From NCBI GenBank assembly GCA_037178625.1, contig JAWZXG010000030.1, positions 124,001 to 188,000 on the forward strand: 64,000 nucleotides of DNA, in the 5' to 3' direction. The stretch is from Skeletonema tropicum (lineage: Eukaryota; Bacillariophyta; Thalassiosirophyceae; Thalassiosirales; Thalassiosiraceae). Shown here one piece after another: positions 56,318-64,000 of this stretch (positions are counted from its first letter, which is position 1; each line of letters opens with the position of its first letter). Position numbers and translations under genes: made by a program. The notes under the pieces are model-generated. The model was not told the DNA's origin, ran no database searches, and saw nothing but the letters and a program-made list of their open reading frames with translations.

Positions 56318-56373
<56 letters not shown>
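56318..56373. repeat. (GT)28 microsatellite
   Basis: Uninterrupted alternation of G and T over 56 bases. It makes part of the surrounding reading frames look like Cys-Val repeats, which should not be taken as protein. A potential Z-DNA segment and a variable marker. Confidence 0.95.
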
Positions 56374-56375
<2 letters not shown>

Positions 56376-57041
56376 CCGACAAGATCGCCATCCCCAACAC
56401 GAACATCAACCAATCAATCATCTCCGCGGTCGACCGACTCCAACAGGGGGGAAAGGGTAGGACAACTGAAAATCAGTCAGAGAGTCAAAGGGATACGTTC
56501 TACATTCCACTTTCGAAGAAGAGAATGTCCAGCCAAAAGCTGACATGGGAAACCAGAACCCACACCCCAAACATTAGAATGAATGGGGGATTAAACTTTT
56601 TGACTCTCCGCTACAGATCCGACAATGTCCAAAAAGAAAGGATAAGGATCCAGCAAAGCACCCAACTACCAACACCAACACCAACTGAAGGCCCAACTGA
56701 AGAAAAGGATAAGGATCCAGCAGAAAGCATCCTCCAACTACCACCACCAACACCAACACCAACTGAAGGCCCAACTGAAGAAGACACACACACACAACAC
56801 ACACACTGCCGAACACACCAACGACCCCCTCTGAAATGTAGCAACTCGCCGAAACGAAACAAGACACACCGACTCATTGCCCCGCAAAGCCATCTCCACT
56901 GATCATTTGACCTCTTGCTGCATTTACCTTCAAACCAAAGCCTCCTCCACAAAGGTCTCTGACGCAATCCTTCTCACGTACAAATGATGTTCGCTTCAAA
57001 TCATCAATCTCACAAGGTGCTGTACCGTACACCTTCTCTTT

Positions 57042-58460
57042 TCAATCTCTCCTTATCTTCCTTCTTTGTGTTCTTCGAGTCCAGTACCAGCCGTCCAAAG
57101 TGCACTGTAGCTCCTTCACCATCCTCCGTCTCCGAATATTCCTTCTGGCAGAGTAGATATCTTCCTCTTCCTCTTCCACCACCTCCTCTTCCACTGCTCT
57201 AGCATCAAACTCTGCTTGTGGCTGGGCCCTTCGCCTTCGCTCCGTTGCTTTGATAGCACTTTTCCGAGCGAGATAACGCTTGAAGGCTGTCTGAATTTTT
57301 GCAGCCGGCTTATCATTGTCCACAACAGCTTCCTCCTCTATTTCATCACCCTCGTCAACAGCTTCTGCTGCGTCGACAAAGTCAACTTCCTCCGCTTTTT
57401 CATCACCCTCTTCAGCTTCCACCACGAGGAAGACTTCTACTTCCTCGACCGAGTCGTCGTCAGGAGCTGCATCATCATCAGAATTACCATCCCATTCTTG
57501 GCCATGATTGGTATCAACCTTAAGCTCCGCTTGTGGCCTGGCCCTTGGCTTCATCGTGCGAGCGCTGGCACCTCTGAAGAAGGCCTGGATCACAGTGGCA
57601 GCGTCATCAGCATCCGGGAGCAAGGTCATCCCTACAACAAGATGTTCTTCCTCGGAATCGGAATCCGAATCGGAATAGGCAAACTCCAAATCAGAAGTGG
57701 CTCCGTTGGCAACTTCATCGCGGTGATGGAGAACAGAGATAGATGAAACGTTGTTGACGAATGGCTGATTCTGAAGCACATTCTTCTCTTGCACTGGAAC
57801 AGCGGCTTTGTTGGTAGTATTGGTAGTAAATTGGTAGGCAGATGGAACTTGACCGCGATCAATCGTGTTCAACTTTTGGGCAGGAGCAGTCATCTTCTTC
57901 TTTTGAGCAGGCGGGGGGGATTCGTGGGCATCTGAGCGCCTCTTCTTCGAGACCTTCGCCTTGCTAGCAGTGGCCGTGGGTGGAGCAATTGTTGGTGTTG
58001 CAACTTCACCGTGATGTTTGTAGCGGAAGATTGGGGCGTCGTTGTTGCGTGAATTCTTCTGAGCCCTCTTCTTCTTTTGGGCTGGCACAGCCGATTGGTT
58101 GGAAGTAAAGTTGTTGGGTAGCTCCTGCCTCATCTTCTTCTCTTGAGAAGGCGGGTCGGATTCGAGGCGCCTCTTCTTTGATGCCTTCTTTGTACTTGTC
58201 GGCAGAATCGCCGGACGATGGTTGAAGATTTGAGGTGCAAACACGTTTGCTTCCCTACGTTGATTTGATCTTTTATTTGTCCTCCTCTTGGTCCTCTTGC
58301 TCACCTTGGTGGCATGAATGGCAGCAGACGGGTAGGCGGTGATGTTATTAGAGTTTGCCTCGACCTTGCGGCGCTTTTGATCATTGTTGATAGGGACACT
58401 GGTATGGTAATGTCCTCGGATGATTGTGTTTGGGTGAGTGTTCTCGGCTTGAGACGCCAT
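57042..58460 (-). CDS. Basic nuclear-type protein with two IQ motifs
   Basis: 472 residues with ATG at 58460. The N-terminal half is rich in Lys/Arg clusters that look like nuclear localisation signals (KVSKRTKRRTNKRSNQRR, KKASKKRRLES, KVSKKRRSD). Near residue 285 is AATVIQAFFRGASARTM and near 395 AAKIQTAFKRYLARKSA, both fitting the IQ calmodulin-binding consensus I-Q-x3-(R/K)-x4-(R/K). They are separated by acidic stretches (VEEVEVFLVVEAEEGDEKAEE), and the C terminus is again basic (RRNIRRRRMVKE, TQRRKIRRD). A calcium/calmodulin-responsive role is implied by the motifs only. No enzyme domain is present. The family is not otherwise recognised. Confidence 0.82.
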   Translation of the reverse strand: MASQAENTHPNTIIRGHYHTSVPINNDQKRRKVEANSNNITAYPSAAIHATKVSKRTKRRTNKRSNQRREANVFAPQIFNHRPAILPTSTKKASKKRRLESDPPSQEKKMRQELPNNFTSNQSAVPAQKKKRAQKNSRNNDAPIFRYKHHGEVATPTIAPPTATASKAKVSKKRRSDAHESPPPAQKKKMTAPAQKLNTIDRGQVPSAYQFTTNTTNKAAVPVQEKNVLQNQPFVNNVSSISVLHHRDEVANGATSDLEFAYSDSDSDSEEEHLVVGMTLLPDADDAATVIQAFFRGASARTMKPRARPQAELKVDTNHGQEWDGNSDDDAAPDDDSVEEVEVFLVVEAEEGDEKAEEVDFVDAAEAVDEGDEIEEEAVVDNDKPAAKIQTAFKRYLARKSAIKATERRRRAQPQAEFDARAVEEEVVEEEEEDIYSARRNIRRRRMVKELQCTLDGWYWTRRTQRRKIRRD

Positions 58461-60364
58461 GTTGTCTTTTGTATGAGTTGCTGTGTTTGATAATGACTAA
58501 AGAGCAAACAAACTGGAGAATGAATGAGCTCTTTACCAGCGGCAAGTGTAAATGAATGTCGATCAGTGAGCCATGATTCAATCATGCGGCCGCGGCCGGC
58601 CAGCGGCATGTCATGTACATAAAATTTGTGCTTTTTGCTTTTTGAGCGGACATTTCGTCAGTTGAAGTTTGAGTGTCTGAGTACCGGTTCCGTGACGTCA
58701 CAACTTTAGCGGATCACAGACGTACTCATATATGCCCTACCGATGCCACTTGCCACTCTTCTACTTCTTATGAATGCTATTATCTCTTCCGCCGATGGAT
58801 CTACCAACATATTATACAGCAAGCGCCGCCAAGAACCCTTCCGAGTCGAAATGATGAAGGAGGGATAACTTACCTGGCGCCTATGGTGCCTCGGTCTCGG
58901 TTCGCTGGTGAAAATAACGAACTTTCCGCACATTCGACACAACATGATTATACGGCAACATCTCCATGGACTCTGGCTCTGTGCTCCTCTACAGTGCTAC
59001 TCACCAATCAATCATATCGACAATACAGCAATACAGCAATATGCAATTATGCGAGCGGACGGGGTTGTTATCGGTCAGGGTTACCGTTCTGCTCATTCAT
59101 TATTGCAAGACGGCAGACGTGATTTTTATTTCAATCGACACAATCCACGTAGCGCTCTAGTAGGGGCCTTGGCCAGCATATGCTTTGGACGCATTTTGTC
59201 GTAAGAGGGGTGCTGCGTTACTTAGATTACTTAGTTCACAGTCAAAGCGTCACACTTCAATTGATTATTTATCCTCGGAAGACAATTTAGAACAACACTC
59301 TAGAGGGGAGCAACGAACCAGGGGCAGGGGTCAACTCGTTTGGAACTTCGAGTTTATTGCGAGTTAGGCAAGGGTGGATGTACCTACTAAGTCTATGATA
59401 ACGTCTGTTGACGGAGCTACTCTCATTATCTTCGTAGGAATTACCGTCGTCGCCCATTATTGCTGACTCATATCGTGTAGGCTTTGAAGCTTGGCGGTAA
59501 GATTGCAGATGGATTGCAGTACCGACGTAAAGAAGGAGAAGAAGGTATCTGACATGATGATGATGACAAGGATTAACGCTGAAAAATATTGTCTTGACGC
59601 CATTTGAGGGGGAGTATTTGGCGACATTCATTGATTTGTCGGATGCAGTGATATGTTGTGAAGAACAGACATTTGATGAGAAGAAGCGGGTAGATTTGAT
59701 GAATCTAGGGATTGTTTTGAACCAATTGTTTCAGACAGATGGGGGAGGGAGTGCTACTAGTACCAGTAGTGGTCATGTTGTGTCAAGCAATGAAGAGAAG
59801 AGAATGGCCGTGCCATGATGATGAATAAGTACTTAGAACTTTGATGATCAATTTGATGCCTGCCTTAAGTGTATAAGTACATACTTCGACTTCCTCATAT
59901 CTCTCCAAGCACTGCAGCCAGTTCTGTGGGCTTCCTTCGTTCATTACCAAAAGATAGATCAATGTTCAATGTGAGTGTCTATTCTTGTGCTTTCACACAA
60001 CCATCCGCCCACCCCCAAAATTCACTTCCTCCAGCAGTTTGGCCTTGCTTGCACCAAAGCCTTCGCGTTCCACATCCGTCGACCCATTCCTGCCCAGCAG
60101 GCACCACAAGCGTCTTCGGGACCAGGCGTCTTCGGGACCAGCCCGAGCTCCTCCTGGTTTAAGTTCACCTTTCTCTACTGGCACTAGTGCCTAGGGAGTA
60201 TTAAATAATCTATCTATCAATTTGATGCCGCCTTAAGTCACAGTACTTCAGTACTTACTTTGACTCAGACAGCAGCATACCAAGTATCGCTGTATGGCCC
60301 CGATGTGACCATAAGTAGCATACCAGTGGGCAGCACCGCTTCCCTTCTGCTCAGAGAAGTTACA
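58461..60364. other. Intergenic, one short unassigned frame and a repeat
   Basis: A frame at 59594-59818 (PFEGEYLATFIDLSDAVICC) looks like the last part of a gene, but no upstream exon could be recognised. 59893-60003 is a copy of the repeat at 54655-54780 and 61730-61852. Near 60110-60135 a short duplication (GCGTCTTCGGGACCA twice) is seen. A GGCCGCGGCCGGCC block at 58588-58601 contains NotI- and FseI-like palindromes. Confidence 0.45.
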
Positions 60365-60588
60365 CACCCTACATAGGATCTTCAGACACCTGTCTGAGTC
60401 ACTTGGGAGGTCTCAGCACGTAAGAGGACTCCCATTTATGACAGAAGACACACCCTACATAGGATCTTCAGACACCTGTCTGAGTCACTGGGGAGGACTC
60501 AGCTCTGCTCTATCTATCTCTGCGTGCATAAATGCAGAGTCCCTCTGAAGAGGACTCCCATTTATGACAGAAGATCCTATGTAGGGTG
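60365..60588. mobile_element. Mutator-like MITE, second family member, 9-bp target duplication
   Basis: 224 bp with ends CACCCTACATAGGATCTTC and its complement, flanked by identical 9-mers GAAGTTACA (60356-60364, 60589-60597). It carries an internal direct duplication: the left end through GACACCTGTCTGAGTCACT occurs twice (60365 onward and about 60452 onward). The right arm shares GAGTCCCTCTGAAGAGGACTC with the 48922 element. Confidence 0.9.
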
Positions 60589-60597
60589 GAAGTTACA

Positions 60598-61983
60598 TAA
60601 GACTGTGGGCCAGGTTGGTACTACCTACGGTAGGGGACCACGTTGGAATCCCTGGAGTGTTCTTTTGCTACTTTTGCCTTTCATTTTGGCCCCTATATAC
60701 CTGCCTACAATAGGTACGATACAAATAATGCAATGCACTTACTACAATACCCGCCTTCGCCCTTTCTTTTGCTCGGCCTTCCTTGATGAGCGAATTTCGC
60801 TTCACTTGAGAGAAGTCGCGATGAAGAAGCGGCTGCGTTGTATTGGTATTGTGCGTCTCATTCATCGTCCGTCTATCTTTACCTTCAGTCATCCAAACGT
60901 ATACGAAAGATGTCAAGAGTTCAACCTGCTGATCCTGCTTTGGCTCCATCTTCATGAGAAGCGTTTCCCCCTACTCCTGATATATCGTAGATCGAAGATG
61001 ATAATAACTTAACAAATATCTACGATATAACCTCCCAAACGCGTCTACTGGTCCACTAGACTAGCTATTTGGGTGCGATCTGGGAAATATAGCTACTGCA
61101 GCACATGTTCGTTATCACTTAGCATAGATAATGTCGCCTCTTGAGGGCTCACCAGACGTACTTTAAAATTTCTGTTACATAAATATAGCTATTTGCGCTG
61201 CTGAGCCGAGTGCCGAGTGCAATGCTTCCCAGGAAGAGTTCAATCTGCTGAGACCAGATTGGCCCCAGCTCGATTCGAATTCGAATCCGTTCACACATCA
61301 CATCATAGTGAAACTGTTTCTGTGTAGTCAGTCCTCTCCTGAGCTGAGAATGACGAGCAATACATATACATACATCGAGTGATGGATCTTCTGTTATCAG
61401 TTTCGAATTGCTCAAGAATTGTGGCACAGCTCACACAAGAATTATTGTGCCAAACACAATCAATTCAGCTAGCTCTCTGGGGCAATGTTGAGCTTCTATA
61501 TCAAGGTAAGTTAAGATTGCGCCAGGTCTGCCGAAATAGTAAGTTAAGCCATCACATCACTTGAGTGACTTGCCCCACGGCTGACCTCGTGTCAAGCTTC
61601 GTCTTGAGCTTGAGTTAAAGAAGTAGAGTTTCGTCGAGCAAAGCAGAGATTGCCCATTTGGTTTGATATCTTCAAAGGAATAAGAAGAAGACAACGGAGA
61701 AGAATCCAAACGTGATGTTGTTATTGAGAGATGTCCTCATATCTTTCCAAGCACTGCGGCCAACGGCCAGTTGTGTGGTGAATTCCTTCGTTCATTACCA
61801 AAAGAGAGATCAACGTGAGTGTCTATTCTTGTGCTTTCACACAAGAGCGGCGTGGAGCTTGGAAGACAAAAAATTGAGATGATCCTGAAGAACAGCAGTA
61901 TTGCTCGACAAGGAAAAGATGCCATCCACTTCCATAACACTAAACGAATCATGTAAATTTCGTAATCTCACTAATATACAGGT
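60598..61983. other. Intergenic with repeat copies
   Basis: 61062-61185 is the inverted copy of 42241-42372 and 61730-61852 is a copy of the repeat at 54655. A 162-codon frame spans 60524-61012 but begins inside the MITE and has no recognisable domain. No further gene is supported. Confidence 0.45.
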
Positions 61984-62605
61984 GACAATCTTCATATTCG
62001 AATCTATCGACTTCTTCTCATCATTGCTGCTGTATCACCTCCATCGGAAGAGGGGTTGTTCGGAGTACTTCTACTTATATAATAGCGAGGATCAGATCGA
62101 TAAATAAATACAAAATTAATCAGATTAGATATCTACACGAGTATAATCTGGACCTGCTTAGGTACAATGTTGATTGTTATTCATCAGATGTTGTTGTTGT
62201 TGTTGTTGCTGCTGCTGTTGACTCGTTTGATAATTATAATTATTTGGTTTCACATCAACGCTGTGTAGTTGTGGAGAGGAGCGCGAGACATTATTTGGAG
62301 AACTGCCGGCCATATCCATATCACTTTTATCATTTCGCTGCGGGTGCGGGCTTTTGGTTGTTGCAGTTGTCGCAACCGTGTGATCGAGAAGAGCCTGAGC
62401 CTGAGATGAGTAGGACGAACATGTTGTCGGCGGATGCATTGCAATAATTTGTGCGTGTTGACAAGAAGGGTTTATCTAGAGATCAGCGCAGTGAATGAAC
62501 AATGCACAATGCAATGCTAAAATGGCGAACTCGATGGGCCTGCGTGTAGGTATATGAGTAGGTCGATTGCCAGGGAATGGAGGGTGACAATCTTCATATT
62601 CGAAT

Positions 62606-63034
62606 CTATCGACTTCTTCTCATCATTGCTGCTGTATCACCTCCATCGGAAGAGGAGTTGTTCGAAGTACTTCTACTTATATAATAGCGAGGATCAGATT
62701 GCATGGTGAGACAAACGTTATGAATTTCACCCTTGATGATTTTTGTAGCATTGCGTGATATATAATGATGATTGTTATTCGTCAGATGTTGTTGTTGTTG
62801 TTGCTGCTGCTGTTGACTCGTTTGATAATTATAATTATTTGGTTTCACATCAACGCTGTGTAGTTGTGGAGAGGAGCGCGAGACATTATTTGGAGAACTG
62901 CCGGCCATATCCATATCACTTTTATCATTTCGCTGCGGGTGCGGGCTTTTGGTTGTTGCAGTTGTCGCAACCGTGTGATCGAGAAGAGCCTGAGCCTGAG
63001 ATGAGTAGGACGAACATGTTGTCGGCGGATGCAT
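62606..63034 (-). CDS. 142-codon frame in tandem unit 2 (Gln-rich), uncertain gene
   Basis: Begins MHPPTTCSSYSSQAQALLDH and ends DTAAMMRRSR; the middle has a run of nine Gln (QTSQQQQQQQQQHL) and the whole is rich in Ser, Asn and His. No hydrophobic core, signal peptide or domain is evident. It lies fully within one 595-bp unit, with the same frame present in the next unit (63201-63629) changed at one residue (Gln to Arg). Either a tandem-duplicated short gene or a chance frame preserved by array homogenisation. Confidence 0.4.
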   Translation of the reverse strand: MHPPTTCSSYSSQAQALLDHTVATTATTKSPHPQRNDKSDMDMAGSSPNNVSRSSPQLHSVDVKPNNYNYQTSQQQQQQQQQHLTNNNHHYISRNATKIIKGEIHNVCLTMQSDPRYYISRSTSNNSSSDGGDTAAMMRRSR

Positions 63035-63200
63035 TGCAATAATTTGTGCGTGTTGACAAGAAGGGTTTATCTAGAGATCAGCGCAGTGAATGAACAATGC
63101 ACAATGCAATGCTAAAATGGCGAACTCGATGGGCCTGCGTGTAGGTATATGAGTAGGTCGATTGCCAGGGAATGGAGGGTGACAATCTTCATATTCGAAT

Positions 63201-63629
63201 CTATCGACTTCTTCTCATCATTGCTGCTGTATCACCTCCATCGGAAGAGGAGTTGTTCGAAGTACTTCTACTTATATAATAGCGAGGATCAGATCGCATG
63301 GTGAGACAAACGTTATGAATTTCACCCTTGATGATTTTTGTAGCATTGCGTGATATATAATGATGATTGTTATTCGTCAGATGTTGTTGTTGTTGTTGCT
63401 GCTGCTGTTGACTCGTTTGATAATTATAATTATTTGGTTTCACATCAACGCTGTGTAGTTGTGGAGAGGAGCGCGAGACATTATTTGGAGAACTGCCGGC
63501 CATATCCATATCACTTTTATCATTTCGCTGCGGGTGCGGGCTTTTGGTTGTTGCAGTTGTCGCAACCGTGTGATCGAGAAGAGCCTGAGCCTGAGATGAG
63601 TAGGACGAACATGTTGTCGGCGGATGCAT
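63201..63629 (-). CDS. 142-codon frame in tandem unit 3, uncertain gene
   Basis: Same as the frame at 62606-63034, with LTMRSDPR in place of LTMQSDPR. In unit 1 (62158-62439) the frame is shortened to about 93 codons because the sequence between the Gln run and the C-terminal Ser-rich part has been replaced. The partial unit at 63776-64000 carries the C-terminal end again. Reading-frame conservation across units is the only support for a gene. Confidence 0.4.
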   Translation of the reverse strand: MHPPTTCSSYSSQAQALLDHTVATTATTKSPHPQRNDKSDMDMAGSSPNNVSRSSPQLHSVDVKPNNYNYQTSQQQQQQQQQHLTNNNHHYISRNATKIIKGEIHNVCLTMRSDPRYYISRSTSNNSSSDGGDTAAMMRRSR

Positions 63630-64000
63630 TGCAATAATTTGTGCGTGTTGACAAGAAGGGTTTATCTAGAGATCAGCGCAGTGAATGAACAATGCACAAT
63701 GCAATGCTAAAATGGCGAACTCGATGGGCCTGCGTGTAGGTATATGAGTAGGTCGATTGCCAGGGAATGGAGGGTGACAATCTTCATATTCGAATCTATC
63801 GACTTCTTCTCATCATTGCTGCTGTATCACCTCCATCGGAAGAGGAGTTGTTCGAAGTACTTCTACTTATATAATAGCGAGGATCAGATCGCATGGTGAG
63901 ACAAACGTTATGAATTTCACCCTTGATGATTTTTGTAGCATTGCGTGATATATAATGATGATTGTTATTCGTCAGATGTTGTTGTTGTTGTTGCTGCTGC

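Larger units (their letters stand above)
61984..64000. repeat. Tandem array, 595-bp unit, at least 3.4 copies, open at window edge
   Basis: GACAATCTTCATATTCGAATC begins units at 61984, 62586, 63181 and 63776; periods are 602, 595 and 595 bp. Units 2 and 3 differ at only a few bases, while unit 1 diverges in the stretch 62090-62170. Each unit holds a CAA/CAG-like (GTT/GCT on +) tract, the word GGTTTCACATCAACGCTGTG, and AATGCTAAAATGGCGAACTC. Related single-copy pieces occur at 54795-55275. The array continues beyond 64000. Confidence 0.95.

Noticed and set aside
56120..56902. A 260-codon plus-strand frame
   Set aside because: Much of it is the (GT)28 tract and a Pro/Thr repeat; composition and lack of any domain suggest chance.
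60524..61012. A 162-codon frame
   Set aside because: It starts within a MITE and shows no conserved domain.
61984..64000. The regularly spaced repeats as a possible CRISPR array
   Set aside because: Units are 595 bp of almost identical sequence without unique spacers, in a eukaryotic genome.

Overview
The window looks like nuclear DNA of a stramenopile alga, most probably a diatom. The supports are genes with few, short GT-AG introns (266, 436 and 125 nt), very long intron-poor reading frames, a family of 'LPLHxAC' ankyrin proteins, a protein with an RGLE motif of the kind I associate with diatoms, and a chitinase in a lineage that includes chitin makers. No bacterial features (operons, Shine-Dalgarno sites) are seen. 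The species cannot be named from sequence alone.

Layout. 1-5764: two same-strand ankyrin genes (A, cut by the window edge; B, intact) with a retrotransposon remnant and a probable 2-kb non-autonomous hAT element between them. 6112-11993: three ordinary genes (a two-exon TM9SF/nonaspanin, an RGLE-type protein, and a type II membrane glycosyltransferase-like protein). 12577-16720: a small secreted EF-hand-like gene with a truncated tandem copy, then a nested pile of mobile DNA: a hAT element inside a foldback element, tandem 118-bp repeats and a retroposon copy. 16975-29488: a two-exon cytochrome b561, a polytopic membrane protein of unknown role, and an 8.6-kb two-exon gene encoding about 2824 residues: signal anchor, GH18 chitinase, GH19-like chitinase, membrane segment, then a cytoplasmic tail with five tropomodulin-like leucine-rich modules and long Ser/Arg repeats. 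30000-34100: foldback repeats, a second copy of the secreted EF-hand-like gene, and a clean hAT element with perfect 18-bp inverted ends and an 8-bp target duplication. 34403-41521: a decayed Helitron Rep-helicase gene split by two insertions. 42241-48671: ankyrin copies C (new or lost N terminus at a GC-rich element) and D (two frameshifts), on the minus strand. 48922-64000: transposon-rich DNA with two Mutator-like MITEs with perfect 9-bp target duplications, the 3' part of a non-LTR retrotransposon, a glutamine amidotransferase pseudogene split by a retroposon with a 13-bp duplication, an IQ-motif nuclear-type protein, and at the right edge a 595-bp tandem array whose every complete unit carries a 142-codon reading frame.

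The genes do not form one pathway. The themes are expansion and decay of an ankyrin family beside retrotransposon debris, heavy activity of several DNA-transposon families, and one exceptional gene that physically couples chitin-degrading domains outside the cell to a possible actin-binding tail inside it.
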